Below are positions 1 to 10,500 of a stretch of DNA of 64,000 nt, piece after piece. The DNA is taken from positions 1 through 64,000 of the forward strand of contig CADBXM010000004.1 of NCBI GenBank assembly GCA_902798745.1, written 5' to 3'. Each line of letters begins with the position of its first letter. Within the stretch, counting starts at the first letter, position 1. Position numbers and translations under genes: made by a program. Below the pieces are notes generated by a model. It saw only the letters and a program-made list of their open reading frames with translations, was not told the origin of the DNA and ran no database searches. This DNA comes from an uncultured Eubacteriales bacterium. Its GTDB lineage: Bacteria > Bacillota > Clostridia > Peptostreptococcales > Anaerovoracaceae.

Positions 1-213
1 TTTTGCATCCTTGCGCACTCATGCCTGCGTATGGCCCGGCCGGATAAGGCCTCGTTTATTGGATGCTTTAGTATACCATATTTAGATTGTGAGAACAAGT
101 GTTTGCTTTTCGCCATGCAATTCATCCCGCCACCTGTAGAGGATGGGGGAATTCTTGCTAAGATAAGTTAAAGTATTATTACGATAACTATTCAGGCGTT
201 TGAATCGCATATA

Positions 214-1044
214 TCAGACTGCCACAGGTATGTTCCTTATCTGTTCACCGTGATGATAATTCTCCACGATCACATCCTCAGGAGTGAAGTCGTAGAAGTT
301 CTTTACATCCGGATTGAGCGTCACTTTAGGCGCATCGTACTGGGGCCGAGATATCAGCTCTTTTATGATATCCACATGTCTGTCGTATATGTGAGCATCC
401 GAGATCACGTGGACAAGTTCGCCCGCCTTTAGGCCTGACACCTGAGCCATCATCATCAGAAGCACAGAGTACTGCACCACGTTCCAGTTGTTGGCCGCGA
501 GGATATCCTGCGACCTCTGATTGAGTATTGCATTGAGCGTGTCTCCCTTCACGTTAAATGTCATGGAGTAAGCGCATGGCTCGAGTCTCATCTCCGAGAG
601 ATCCTCAAAGTTGTACATGTTGGTCATGATACGCCTTGAATATCTGTCGTTCTTCAGGCACCAGAGCACATTATCCACCTGGTCCATCACACCCTGTTTG
701 AACTTGAATTTCTTCGCCATCTGGTAGCCGTAGGCCTTGCCAATAGTACCGTTCTCGTCTGCCCACTCGTCCCACACATGGCTCCTGAGATCCTCGATCC
801 TGTTCGACTTCTTCTGCCATATCCACAGCATCTCATCTGTCGCGAGCTTTATAGCGGTAGGACGAAGCGTCAATGCCGGGAACTCCTCCGAAAGATCGTA
901 GCGATTGACGACTCCGAAGTTCTTTATCGTGTGCGCCGGAGTGCCATCCTCCCAGCGCGGACGTACAGGCATGCCTTCAGTACTGAATCCGTGATCCAGT
1001 ATGTCCTGACACATATTAATGAAAAGTTTATCTGCTCTACTCAT
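214..1044 (-). CDS. thyA: thymidylate synthase ThyA
   Basis: Converts dUMP to dTMP with methylene-tetrahydrofolate in the cytoplasm. The 276-residue product matches the normal ThyA length. It resembles the divergent Bacillus/phage-type ThyA branch rather than the E. coli type. The active-site cysteine is Cys157 in EPCAY, followed by RSQD (177-180), NNWNVVQY (185-192) and the dUMP-binding HIY (218-220) near the C-terminus, which ends NIPVAV. The start ATG has a purine-rich AAAGGA upstream. It lies downstream of cysS on the same strand, but a 142-bp structured element separates the two, so co-transcription is uncertain. The 213 bp to its left contain no gene I can recognise. Confidence 0.96.
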   Translation of the reverse strand: MSRADKLFINMCQDILDHGFSTEGMPVRPRWEDGTPAHTIKNFGVVNRYDLSEEFPALTLRPTAIKLATDEMLWIWQKKSNRIEDLRSHVWDEWADENGTIGKAYGYQMAKKFKFKQGVMDQVDNVLWCLKNDRYSRRIMTNMYNFEDLSEMRLEPCAYSMTFNVKGDTLNAILNQRSQDILAANNWNVVQYSVLLMMMAQVSGLKAGELVHVISDAHIYDRHVDIIKELISRPQYDAPKVTLNPDVKNFYDFTPEDVIVENYHHGEQIRNIPVAV

Positions 1045-1071
1045 TTTTCCTTTAATATACGGCTAATTAAC

Positions 1072-1213
1072 GGCGCCGTTACACCTCGCACAGAGGCTCT
1101 GCGGTAGCCGGTACTTAGCGATTGGCAAGCCGTGGGCGCCGACAGAGCTTAGTACCGCTGCGTATAGCCGCAGCGAGGCGAGAGCCGTACTCTGTAAGAG
1201 GTGTAATGGCGCC
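1072..1213. repeat. 142-bp imperfect palindrome (branched hairpin element)
   Basis: Outer 16-bp arms (1072-1087 and 1198-1213) are inverted repeats with one mismatch, beginning GGCGCC at each end. Inside, ACAGAG and GGCTCT pair again across the element. A further stem pairs CGGTACTTAG with CTTAGTACCG, and a separate hairpin CGCTGCG-tatagc-CGCAGCG sits on the right half. The whole can therefore fold as a branched structure. It lies between cysS and thyA without an obvious T-run, so it is not a simple terminator. A short direct repeat CTAATTA occurs just outside both ends (about 1063 and 1222). A MITE/REP-like element or a structured RNA are both possible. Confidence 0.7.
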
Positions 1214-1222
1214 GCATATCAA

Positions 1223-2623
1223 CTAATTACGTATTACCTGAACTCCTTGCGGCGTATCCTTGAGAGTGATGCCCATCGCGGCAAGCTGGTCTCTGATCTC
1301 GTCAGCGCGAGCCCAGTTCTTTTCTTTACGAGCAGCCTGTCTCTCGTCGATCAGTGCCTGTATGTCATCTCCGAGGCCTTCCTCTTCATCCTCTCCGCTG
1401 AATATACCGAGCACATCGGTAAGCTCCTTGATCCTGGCGAGAGCCTCCTTAGCGAATGACTTCGAAGCTCCATCCTTTACATCGAGGTTGATCTCCGATA
1501 CCAGTTCGAAGATCGCCGCGATACCGTCAGCTGTATTGAGGTCGTCGTCCATCACTTCGATGAACTTCTCTTTGAACTTATCGAGGGAAGCGATCTTGTC
1601 AGCTTCTGCCTCCATCGGTTCATCCGTACCGTTCTGGATCAGGAACTCGAGAGTCTCGATCGCTGTCGCTATTCTCTCATAGCCCTGCTTGGACTGCTCC
1701 ATAAGAGTGTCAGAGAAGTTGATCGGGCTTCTGTAGTGGCCGCTTAGCAGGAAGAATCTGATAACGTCTCCGCTGTACTGCTCACGGATGTCTCTTACCG
1801 TAAAGAAGTTGCCGAGCGACTTGGACATCTTCTTTCCGTCCACATTGATGTATCCGTTATGCATCCAGTAGTGCGCGAAAGGCACTCCGTTGCAAGCTTC
1901 GGACTGAGCTATCTCGTTCTCGTGATGAGGGAATGTGAGATCCTGTCCGCCGCCGTGGATGTCGATAGTGTCGCCGAGGTGCTTCTTTGCCATGGTCGAG
2001 CACTCGATATGCCAACCCGGTCTTCCCATGCCCCATGGTGATTCCCAAGCTATCTCAGATTCCTCTTTACGAGCCTTCCAAAGCGCGAAGTCGAGCGGAT
2101 CCTCTTTTACCTCGCCGATCGCGATACGAGCGCCGCTTTCGAGGTCATCGATGTTCTGTCCGGAGAGCTTGCCGTATTCAGGGAACTTACGTGTCGAATA
2201 GTAGACATCTCCGTCCGCCTCGTACGCGTAACCCTTGTCGATCAGAGTCTGAACGAAAGCGATGATCTCAGGGATATGTTCGGACACCTTAGGATGCACA
2301 TCAGCCTTGAGCACATTGAGTGCCTCCGCGTCATTGAAGTACTCCTTGATATACTTCTCGGATACCTCAGGAGCAGTGATGCCTTCCTCCTTGGCTCTGT
2401 TGATGATCTTGTCATCCACGTCAGTGAAGTTCTGAACGAACTTTACTTCGTATCCTCTGAATTTGAAATACCTTCTGAGCGTATCGAATACGACAAAAGG
2501 CCTGGCGTTTCCAATATGGAAAAAGTTATATACCGTTGGACCGCAGACATACATTCTGACTTTGCCCGGTTCGATAGGTACAAATTCTTCTTTCCTGTTT
2601 GTGAGCGTATTATAGACTTGCAT
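1223..2623 (-). CDS. cysS: cysteinyl-tRNA synthetase
   Basis: Class I aminoacyl-tRNA synthetase that charges tRNA-Cys. The 466-residue length is typical. The zinc ligand Cys27 sits in VCGPTVYN, the HIGH signature reads HIGN at 36-39, and the KMSKS loop ([10 protein letters not shown]) falls near residue 265. The WHIECS and [15 protein letters not shown] zinc-site segments are intact, and a C-terminal DALR-like helical domain follows. It lies 51 bp downstream of the chromate-transporter pair on the same strand. I looked for a T-box leader in the short upstream gap and found none, so expression probably depends on an upstream or simple promoter. Confidence 0.97.
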   Translation of the reverse strand: MQVYNTLTNRKEEFVPIEPGKVRMYVCGPTVYNFFHIGNARPFVVFDTLRRYFKFRGYEVKFVQNFTDVDDKIINRAKEEGITAPEVSEKYIKEYFNDAEALNVLKADVHPKVSEHIPEIIAFVQTLIDKGYAYEADGDVYYSTRKFPEYGKLSGQNIDDLESGARIAIGEVKEDPLDFALWKARKEESEIAWESPWGMGRPGWHIECSTMAKKHLGDTIDIHGGGQDLTFPHHENEIAQSEACNGVPFAHYWMHNGYINVDGKKMSKSLGNFFTVRDIREQYSGDVIRFFLLSGHYRSPINFSDTLMEQSKQGYERIATAIETLEFLIQNGTDEPMEAEADKIASLDKFKEKFIEVMDDDLNTADGIAAIFELVSEINLDVKDGASKSFAKEALARIKELTDVLGIFSGEDEEEGLGDDIQALIDERQAARKEKNWARADEIRDQLAAMGITLKDTPQGVQVIRN

Positions 2624-2674
2624 TAAAAAGTCCCTCCAATATTTTTTCAGTTATTATCTTTCACATTTACTACG

Positions 2675-3286
2675 TTATGATACACCAAGTACGGCTCCGA
2701 TGCACCCCATTATCAGCAGAACGGCGAACGGACTTTTCTTGAACTTAGCCACCAGCACAACGGTCACGATTAGTATAAGGACCGAGATGATATCTACCGG
2801 CGAGTTCTGAAGGAATCCGATCAGTCCCGACCCTTCGGCAGCGCCTATCATCTTTGCGAGTCCGGTCCCGAGTCTCCCCTCTCCGGCAATGGACGGGACA
2901 GCCAGGATGACCACAGCTGAAGCGACAAGGCCTATCGTTATCGGTCTTATGCCCTGTATGGCCCCGTTCACCACTATGCTGTTTCTGAATTTCTGTATAG
3001 CCCGGGCGACTATGCTTACCAGTATGAAGGTAGGAAGTATTACGCCGAACGATGCCGTCAAAGCTCCGGCCAGGCCGGCTGATTCATACCCTACATAAGT
3101 TGCAGTATTCAGCGAGACCGGGCCCGGGGTGATCTGGGCTATCGCGACTATGTTCGCGAAGGCCTCGGGACTCATATCGATGAACGGCTGTACGCTGTCG
3201 TATATGAGTCTGACTATCGCAAGGCCGCCACCGTATCCGAGCAGCCCTACTTTCGCGAATGCGATAAAGAGGTTCCAGTAGATCAC
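2675..3286 (-). CDS. chromate/CHR-family transporter, second half
   Basis: Membrane protein of 203 residues belonging to the CHR (ChrA) family in its short, two-gene form. The N-terminus carries the family pattern AFAKVGLLGYGGGLAIVRLIYD, then the ITPGPVSLNTATYVGY segment that is the hallmark of CHR domains, then about five hydrophobic helices. Its start overlaps the stop of the preceding CHR gene by four bases (ATGA), indicating translational coupling and a heteromeric transporter. Known CHR proteins move chromate (sometimes sulfate). The true substrate in an anaerobe with no chromium context is unknown. Confidence 0.88.
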   Translation of the reverse strand: MIYWNLFIAFAKVGLLGYGGGLAIVRLIYDSVQPFIDMSPEAFANIVAIAQITPGPVSLNTATYVGYESAGLAGALTASFGVILPTFILVSIVARAIQKFRNSIVVNGAIQGIRPITIGLVASAVVILAVPSIAGEGRLGTGLAKMIGAAEGSGLIGFLQNSPVDIISVLILIVTVVLVAKFKKSPFAVLLIMGCIGAVLGVS

Positions 3287-3855
3287 TTCGGATCACCTCC
3301 CTCTTCATCTTTTTTTATCCTTTTGCTTCCGACCAGCGCGCTCGCAATGCCGAGCACCAGAAAGATAAGGATAACGTAAGCTGTGTTGATATCGAATACG
3401 ATTATCATCACAAAACTCGCTACCGCGGATAATACCGCCCATTTATTCTTGATGGCAACCGGAGCAAGCTGGAATATCGCTACTGCGATAAGTCCGAGCG
3501 CGGTAGCTCTCAGTGCCGCCATTGCTCCCTTAATGACACTATTATCCCCGGCAAAGGATATTGCCCTCGCCATGATGAGTATCAGTACAAATGATGGGAG
3601 CACGACCCCGATAGTGGAGACCACCGAGCCTGCAAAGCCTTTCTTCTTATAGCCCACATATGTCGCCATATTAACGGCTATGACGCCCGGCAGGCTTTGC
3701 GTTACCGCGACCACGTCCATGAATTCTTCTTCCGTGAACCACTTCTTTTCTTCGATCAGTGTGTTCTGGAGAAGCGGAAGCATGGCAACACCGCCGCCTA
3801 TGGTGAAGGCGCCGAGTTTAAAGAATACTATGAACAGTTCAAGCAGCATATTCAT
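3283..3855 (-). CDS. chromate/CHR-family transporter, first half
   Basis: CHR-family membrane protein of 190 residues. It shows FFKLGAFTIGGGVAMLPLLQ near the N-terminus, VTQSLPGVIAVNMATYVGYKKKG as the second family signature, and several hydrophobic segments ending in a charged KRIKKDEE tail. It pairs with the downstream partner at 2675-3286, and the overlapping ATGA shows that they are translated together. The two are homologous to each other, as expected for the split short-chain CHR architecture, so this is not a frameshifted long ChrA. A GGAAG motif precedes the ATG. The proS terminator lies immediately upstream. Confidence 0.88.
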   Translation of the reverse strand: MNMLLELFIVFFKLGAFTIGGGVAMLPLLQNTLIEEKKWFTEEEFMDVVAVTQSLPGVIAVNMATYVGYKKKGFAGSVVSTIGVVLPSFVLILIMARAISFAGDNSVIKGAMAALRATALGLIAVAIFQLAPVAIKNKWAVLSAVASFVMIIVFDINTAYVILIFLVLGIASALVGSKRIKKDEEGGDPK

Positions 3856-3896
3856 GTTTGCTTCCGATGATCTCCGATGATGCTTTTTTCAAAAGA

Positions 3897-3930
3897 GCAC
3901 CGGCCTTGACCGGTGCCCGTTTTTTAGTCT
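3897..3930. terminator. rho-independent terminator after proS
   Basis: A perfect 7-bp stem GCACCGG/CCGGTGC (3897-3903 and 3910-3916) with a six-base loop. There is a run of six T on the plus side and TCTTTT on the minus side. It sits between the proS stop and the first CHR gene, so on the minus strand it ends the carD-ispDF-proS transcript. Confidence 0.85.
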
Positions 3931-3952
3931 ATCAGACAGAGGACGATCCGTT

Positions 3953-5731
3953 TTAGTGGGACTTCATGGTCTCCTCTGAAAGGTTTTTGAATAGATATCT
4001 TCCGTCGCCTTCCTCATCAACCAGCGCCTTTGCCTTTGCGATGGCTTCCTCGGCAGTCAGCACCTCGAGTTCGCTCTCGCGGCGGAGTTTGTACTCCACT
4101 TTGCCTTCGCCTGCGAGCTTGCCCACGGTGATCCTGACCGGTATGCCGATAAGGTCTGCGTCGTTGAACTTGACTCCCGGTCTCTCGTCACGGTCATCAA
4201 CCATTACTTCAACACCCATTCTTGTAAGCTTTTCCTCTATGTCATAAGCGAGAGCCTTCTGAGTCTCGTCAGCCGACTTCACCACGGTCACGATCACGTG
4301 ATAAGGAGCAACAGCGACCGGCCAGATGATGCCCTTGTCGTCGTGATGCTGCTCTGCTATAGCCTGCATCGTCCTTGTGACACCGATGCCGTAGCAGCCC
4401 ATCCAGTATGGATGATCCTTGCCGCTCTCGTCCTTGAACGTAGCGTTCATGCTCTCGGAATACTTGAGACCGAGCTTGAAGACCTGACCGACTTCGATAC
4501 CACGTCTGAAGCTGACCGGCTTGCCGCAGTGCGGACAAGGATCTCCTTCCTGAAGCTCTTTGATGTCCGTAACGATGTCTCCCGTATAGTCTCTGCCGTA
4601 GCATACGCCGAGAAGGTGGTGGTCTTCCTTATTCGCTCCCGCGCACATGTTGACTGTATCCTTGAGCTCGGAGTCAACAACTACCACGCAGTTTTTTAGT
4701 CCGACAGGCCCGGTGAATCCGCCTACGATGCCGGTCGCCGGCCCCATCTCGTTCTCATCCGCGAACTCGATGTGATGCTCAGGGATATTGAGAGCATTGA
4801 CGAGCTTGGTCATATTGAGCTGTCTGTCTCCTCTGATAAATACCGATACGTAGTCCTTTGGCTGCAGGTCGTCATCATATGTAATGAACATCAGAGCCTT
4901 GATGGATCTGTTTGTAGGGAGCTTAAGATACGCGCAGACATCCTCGATAGTCTTTGTGCCCGGTGTGAACACCTCCTGGAGTTCCTGCATCTCTTCCTTT
5001 ACAGGAGCCTCGTCCTTGAACTCAGCTCTCTCAACTGTCGCGGCCATTCCGCATTCGTTGCAGTAGAGGATATCAGACTCTCCCCAGTCCGAAAGAGCGC
5101 TGAACTCATGGGACTTGGAACCGCCGATCGGGCCGTTGTCGGCCTCTACGATCCTGTAGTCAAGACCGCAGCGTGTGAAGATCTTTTCGTATGCGTGATA
5201 CTGCCTCATATATGCAGTATGAAGATCTTCTTCTGTAGCATCAAATGAGTACGCGTCCTTCATGATGAACTCTCTGGTCCTGAGGAGTCCGTAGCGTGGG
5301 CGCGCTTCATCTCTGTATTTGAACTGGATCTGATAAAGTGAGAAAGGAAGCTCCTTGTAGGATGAGAACTCCTTACGCACGAAGTCCGTAAACATCTCCT
5401 CGCAAGTAGGATTGAGTATGAAGTCATTGCCGCTGCGATCCTGTATCCTCCAGAGTTCAGGTCCGTATGCGTACCATCTGCCTGTTTCCTGCCAGAGATC
5501 GGCGGAATTGACATGAGGCATATGGATCTCCTGGCAATCGATGTAGTCCATCTCCTCTCTTACTATTTCTTCGATCTTGCGAACTACTCTCCATCCCAGT
5601 TTCGGGAACATATAGAGGCCTGCCGCCTCCTGCTTTATCATGTTGGCTCTTACGAGCAACTTATGGCTTTCAAGTGTCGCGTCAGCCGGTGCTTCGCGAA
5701 GTGTTTTGAGGTGTGTCCTCGATAATCTCAT
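3953..5731 (-). CDS. proS: prolyl-tRNA synthetase
   Basis: Class II synthetase of 592 residues, the length of the long bacterial ProS type with an inserted editing domain. Visible features are the N-terminal MRLSRTHLKTLREAPADA segment, motif 2 around FKYRDEARPRYGLLRTREFIMKDAYSF, the editing insertion roughly at 225-400, motif 3 GCYGIGVTRTMQAI, and the C-terminal anticodon-binding domain. It starts three bases after the ispDF stop and is the last gene of the carD-ispDF-proS operon, an arrangement common in Clostridia. A terminator follows directly. Confidence 0.97.
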   Translation of the reverse strand: MRLSRTHLKTLREAPADATLESHKLLVRANMIKQEAAGLYMFPKLGWRVVRKIEEIVREEMDYIDCQEIHMPHVNSADLWQETGRWYAYGPELWRIQDRSGNDFILNPTCEEMFTDFVRKEFSSYKELPFSLYQIQFKYRDEARPRYGLLRTREFIMKDAYSFDATEEDLHTAYMRQYHAYEKIFTRCGLDYRIVEADNGPIGGSKSHEFSALSDWGESDILYCNECGMAATVERAEFKDEAPVKEEMQELQEVFTPGTKTIEDVCAYLKLPTNRSIKALMFITYDDDLQPKDYVSVFIRGDRQLNMTKLVNALNIPEHHIEFADENEMGPATGIVGGFTGPVGLKNCVVVVDSELKDTVNMCAGANKEDHHLLGVCYGRDYTGDIVTDIKELQEGDPCPHCGKPVSFRRGIEVGQVFKLGLKYSESMNATFKDESGKDHPYWMGCYGIGVTRTMQAIAEQHHDDKGIIWPVAVAPYHVIVTVVKSADETQKALAYDIEEKLTRMGVEVMVDDRDERPGVKFNDADLIGIPVRITVGKLAGEGKVEYKLRRESELEVLTAEEAIAKAKALVDEEGDGRYLFKNLSEETMKSH

Positions 5732-5734
5732 TTT

Positions 5735-6949
5735 TTAAAAGCTCCCTTCTATCATGCAGACGGCCTGAGCGGCTATGCCCTCGCCTCTGCCTGTAAACCC
5801 GAGACCCTCTTCAGTGGTCGCTTTTACATTGACCGCTGATTCCGGTATTCCCAGAGTCTTTGATACATTAGTTCTCATCTGATCTATATACGGCGCCAGT
5901 TTTGGTGCCTGGGCAATGATGGTCACATCCACGTTGATTATCCTCGCGCTGCCGAGCTTGTCTTTCACCTCGGCGAGCAGCTTCATGGAATCAGCGCCCT
6001 TGTATTTATCATCAGTGTCCGGAAAATGTCTGCCTATATCTCCAAGTGCGGCAGCCCCGAGCAGCGCGTCCATCAGAGCGTGCGCCGCAACGTCAGCGTC
6101 TGAATGTCCGTCCAGCCCGAGCCTGGCGGGGATAGGGGTCCCGAGCAGTATAAGCGGTCTTCCCGGGACAAGGCGATGGACATCATATCCGCAGCCTACT
6201 CTGCTATCCATATGTATATCCTCTTTCGTCGTGATCTTATTGTTGGCTTTAGAGCCTCTCACGAGAGCGACTCTGATGCCGGCGCGTTCAGCCACCGACG
6301 CATCGTCTGTGGCAGCGAACTCGTCCAGATATGTTTCCACATACGCGGATCGAATATCCGAAAGCCTGAAGCACTGCGGTGTCTGCATCAGGAATATCAT
6401 GTTCCTGTCGACATGCGCACTCGTTATTATAGGATAAGAAGGCTCTCCTTTCAATGGAGCATTGGAAATCATGCGAACTGAATCAGTTGAAGGGATTGCG
6501 GCAGCAGCCGCATCGAAGTGCTCCATCGCTTCAAAGCAATCATCAATTATCTCATCACTGATGCCGGGCCTTGCCGCGTCATGGATCATCACCATGATGT
6601 CCTCTTCACTTATTCCTTCTTTTGCGGCTGCCTTCGAGGCCGCCGAAAGCCCCGCTATGACAGAGCCCGATCTTTCAGAGCCGCCTCGAGTAATGATAAT
6701 TTTCTTTTTATGTTCGTCCGATACCCTGTCTGCTATCTCGGAATAGATCTCATCAAGGGAGCCGTCCTTTGGAGATACGATGACGACACCATCGATATCC
6801 GCCCTGCAGCTAAAAGCCCTTACTGAAGTCTCCAGCACAGTCGAGCCATCAAAAGAGAGCAACTGCTTAGGCACTTTGATGCCCATGCGGCTGCCCTTTC
6901 CTGCTGCTACTATTATTGCGTATGTAGCTTTAAACCTTGATCCTTCCAA
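5735..6949 (-). CDS. ispDF: bifunctional IspD-IspF isoprenoid enzyme
   Basis: Fusion of two enzymes of the MEP isoprenoid pathway. Residues 1-230 are IspD (CDP-ME synthase) with [10 protein letters not shown] and KQLL near the start and the HDAARP motif. Residues about 248-404 are IspF (MEcPP synthase) with the metal ligands GYDVH, then [17 protein letters not shown] and the C-terminal [10 protein letters not shown]. Fused IspDF occurs in several bacterial groups. The only start that keeps the full P-loop-like N-terminus is a TTG at 6949, three bases after the carD stop and without a clear ribosome binding site. Translation is therefore probably coupled to carD. Confidence 0.95.
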   Translation of the reverse strand: MEGSRFKATYAIIVAAGKGSRMGIKVPKQLLSFDGSTVLETSVRAFSCRADIDGVVIVSPKDGSLDEIYSEIADRVSDEHKKKIIITRGGSERSGSVIAGLSAASKAAAKEGISEEDIMVMIHDAARPGISDEIIDDCFEAMEHFDAAAAAIPSTDSVRMISNAPLKGEPSYPIITSAHVDRNMIFLMQTPQCFRLSDIRSAYVETYLDEFAATDDASVAERAGIRVALVRGSKANNKITTKEDIHMDSRVGCGYDVHRLVPGRPLILLGTPIPARLGLDGHSDADVAAHALMDALLGAAALGDIGRHFPDTDDKYKGADSMKLLAEVKDKLGSARIINVDVTIIAQAPKLAPYIDQMRTNVSKTLGIPESAVNVKATTEEGLGFTGRGEGIAAQAVCMIEGSF

Positions 6950-6952
6950 TTA

Positions 6953-7426
6953 CTATATGTTTAATTCAACCAGCTCGTCGGCTTCTTCCATCGTGTATCC
7001 GCCCGAATATACGAGTTCGCTCTCAAGGATTTGTTTGGCGGTACTGAGAAGCTTCTTTTCTCCGGTAGACAGAGGTTTCTTTCTGTCTGTCCTGACGAGA
7101 TTTCTTACTACCGCCGCCACCTCCAATATGTCTCCCGTCTGCATCCTCTCGGTATTCTCGCGATACCTCTTGTTCCAGTTGGGATTCATCTTCTCGGTCT
7201 CGTCCTTAAGGACGCATACGACTTCTTCTATACGAACGGGATCGATTATGTGCCTTACACCGAGTTTTTCGCTGTTGTCAACAGGCACCGATGCCTCCAT
7301 GCGGCAATATGGAAGTGAGACATTATAATACGTGCGAGTTTCACCCAGAAAGTCCTTTTCAACGACATCTGTGATCACACCCGCACCGTACATTGGATAT
7401 ACGATGTAATCTCCCACTTTAAACAT
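6953..7426 (-). CDS. carD: CarD/CdnL-family RNA polymerase-binding regulator
   Basis: A 157-residue cytoplasmic regulator. The N-terminal Tudor-like RNA polymerase interaction domain begins MFKVGDYIVYPMYGAGVI, the family signature. The C-terminal part (from about residue 80) is the helical DNA-binding half with KRYREN and LSTGEKKLLSTAKQILESEL. CarD proteins stabilise the open complex at many promoters, including rRNA promoters. It heads the operon with ispDF and proS and has its own promoter and a GGGGG ribosome binding site. The link to isoprenoid synthesis and tRNA charging looks positional rather than functional. Confidence 0.93.
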   Translation of the reverse strand: MFKVGDYIVYPMYGAGVITDVVEKDFLGETRTYYNVSLPYCRMEASVPVDNSEKLGVRHIIDPVRIEEVVCVLKDETEKMNPNWNKRYRENTERMQTGDILEVAAVVRNLVRTDRKKPLSTGEKKLLSTAKQILESELVYSGGYTMEEADELVELNI

Positions 7427-7449
7427 TGAATCCCCCCTATAGTCGTCTT

Positions 7450-7479
7450 ATTATACTATTTTTTTGTACAAAAATGCAA
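7450..7479 (-). promoter_or_regulatory. sigma-A promoter of carD-ispDF-proS
   Basis: On the minus strand TTGCAT (7479-7474), an 18-bp spacer, then a perfect TATAAT (7455-7450), giving a start site about 20 bases before the carD ATG. Confidence 0.7.
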
Positions 7480-7528
7480 ACAAGATTAGGGGCAATCGTG
7501 TAAAGATTATGTGATTTTTATGGTAACG

Positions 7529-10500
7529 TCAGTCCTTTATGAGACTTTCAAGCGTCTTGTACAGGGATTCCGGATGTACAGGCTTTGAAAGATGCGCATC
7601 GAGACCTGCCTGCAGGCTCCTCTGGACATCCTCGTCGAATGCGTTAGCAGTGAACGCGATGATAGGGATCTCTGTGGCGTCAGGTCTGTCAAGAGCACGT
7701 ATCCTGCGTGTAGCTTCAAGTCCGTCCATCTCAGGCATCCTCATATCCATCAGGATGGCATCGTAGTATCCAGGCTCGTGCGATTCAAACATCTCTACCG
7801 CTATCTTGCCGTTGACAGCAAGATCGGCATCCATATCTCTCGCCTTCAATACCATCATCATGATCTGCGCGTTGATTTCCATATCTTCGGCGACCAGTAT
7901 GTGCCTGCCCGCAAGGTCTGTGCCTTCATGATCATCAGACGCTATGCCCTTTCTTGTCATCGCCGCCTTGAACTCTTCGAGCACTGATGTGGCAAAGAGC
8001 GGTTTAGCTATGAAGCTATCGACGCCGGCTTTGACCGCCTCATCAAGGACGTCATCCCAGCGGTACGCGGTAATTATGATGATCGCTGACTTATCACTTG
8101 TTATCTCGCGGATCCTTCTGGACGTCTCGACTCCGTCCATTTCCGGCATCTTCAAGTCGACCAGGATGAGGTTGAAGAGCTCACGGCGAGCGTTTTTAAG
8201 CTTCACCATTTCGACAGCTTCCTCTCCTGACAGAGCTGTCTCTGCCGCGATGCCCACCTCTCCAAGCACCAGCTTTGCATGTTCGCAGGCGATCGGGTCA
8301 TCGTCCACTACCAGAACGCTCATCTCGCCAGGCTTAACTTCATATTCCTTTACCTCGTCATGATCTGCCGCGTTCATTAGAGTAACGGTAACGCGGAAAG
8401 TACTTCCCTTGCCCTTTTCACTCTCTACCTTGATCTCTCCGTTCATGAGCTCGACGATATTCTTTGTGATCGCCATGCCGAGGCCCGAACTACCATATTT
8501 AGTGGTCGTAGATGAATCTTCCTGCGCGAAGGCGTCAAAGAGCTTAGGAAGGAATTCCTTGCTCATGCCGATACCGGTGTCTTTGATCGTGAACTGCAGC
8601 GTCGAGCGGTTCTCGTACTTGGCAGTTCTCTCTACTAAGAAATCGACATTTCCGCCTGCCGGTGTGAACTTAACGGCATTGCCGAGAATATTGATGAGCA
8701 CCTGACGGAGCTTCATCATATCGCCTATGTAATTATCATCTATGCTGCCGTTGATACGGCACTGATACTCGACTCCTTTGTCTTTACACTGACCGACCAT
8801 AATGGTGTTGATCGACTCAAGCAGTTTGGAGAATGAGAACTCCTCATTCTTTATGTTGATGCGACCCGACTCTATGCGGGACATATCGAGTATGTCGTTG
8901 ATGAGTCCCAGAAGATGCTCGGCGGAATCTCCGATCTGTCTGAGATATCCCTTTGTTTTCTCCGGTGTCTCCTCATCATTGAGAGCTATAGTGTCCAGTC
9001 CGATGATGGCGTTCATCGGAGTCCTTATCTCATGGCTCATGTTGGAAAGGAATGCAGTCTTTGCTCTGTTTGCCTCTTCCGCGGTACTCAGAGCATCACT
9101 CAGTATTTCATTCTGCCTGAGTGATTCTTTCGTCTCTTCATCAACATCAACGAAGCATGCGCCTACGCTGTGTATCATTCCATCGTCACGGTCTTCCGGA
9201 TGACGTACTCCGGCAAACTTCAAGGTCTCCCATGATTCTTCGCCATCGACATTGATCATGTATTTGAAGTTTATAACAAGATGGTCTTTCAGTTCTTCCC
9301 TCAAATTCTCAGGCTGTATGAATTTCAGGAAATCCTCTCTGTACTGCTCGCACACATATGTGTTGCAGTAATTGGTGACCGCTTCGAGGTAATTGAATTC
9401 TTCGCCGGCTTTAAAGCCATTAAGATCTTTCCTCGACTGATAGCAGATGCCGCGATCCTTATCAAGTGAAAGCAGGTAAACACTCCTGTAGTCTGAGCTG
9501 AGGGCCGTGATGAGATTGCGCTGCTGTTCACCATGAGCCTTCTGCGAAAGGAGTTCGTTCTGGAGTTCTAATTGCTTCTCCATCTCCTCCTGTTTGGCCC
9601 TGTTAGCGGCCTCTTCGGCTTCTCTCTCAGCAAGCACCTCCGCGTTCTTGCGGTTTTGCCTCAGGATATACATGAACATCGCGATCAGTACTAATGCAGT
9701 AAGCGCGGTCTGCATGAGTCCTCTCAGCACAGTAGCCCTGGAGATGGAGCCTATGTTGTCGCTTATTACGCTTTCACGAATGAGGTACGTGAGCATCCAG
9801 TCTGTCCCATCAATTGGAGTATATGTAAGTGTCTCTTTGATCCCGTCATAAGTGAACGCCACTTCGCCACGTTCGAGATTCTTGAAATCACTTTCCACAT
9901 CTTCATAGCTCTTGCCCTTTTCCATATCTGCATGCTGAAGCGCTACGAGCAGATTGTCCTCTACCGCAAGCCCTCCGAGAATGGTGTTGCTGAGCGCGAT
10001 ACCATCGGTTGTGTAAATATTGCAGAATGTGGCGTCATCCTCACTGGATTCCATGGAGGCGCCCTTTAACATTTCTGCCATATCTATCTCCATGAAACAG
10101 ACTTTGAGGTCTTCTTCCCCTAGCTTCTTTCCTTTGATAGGTACGGCGATGACTGCTTTCTTCTCTGCGGTGTTGAGATTGAATATGGAGATGTCAGGCT
10201 CAGTCAGGTTCTTATAGTCGAATGAATACTCGTCTATATTATCCTGAGGTCCATCCGCTGTGTATATAGTCCCGCTCTCGCCTACGAACGCGAACTTATC
10301 GAGGTGATAGAGAGACCTCATCCTCCTCTGATATGCCTGAAGGTTTTCAACGCTGCTGAGATCACTGTCTGTCAGAAGATCTACAGCAGTCTCTATGGTA
10401 TCTATATTGCTCTGCAGATTGGATGCGACCACCTGCTCACGGCGCCCGACCAGCTCTTCCATGAACATGTGGCTTACCGCACGCACCGCCTTGTCAGTAT

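Noticed and set aside
1072-1213. Resemblance of the palindromic element to an integron attC site
   Set aside because: attC sites end in RYYYAAC and GTTRRRY boxes. The ends here read GTTACAC and GTGTAAT, and no integron integrase or cassette array is present.
2675-3855. Two CHR genes as one frameshifted long chromate transporter
   Set aside because: Each half has its own start, its own family signature and a clean ATGA overlap, which is the normal short-chain pair.
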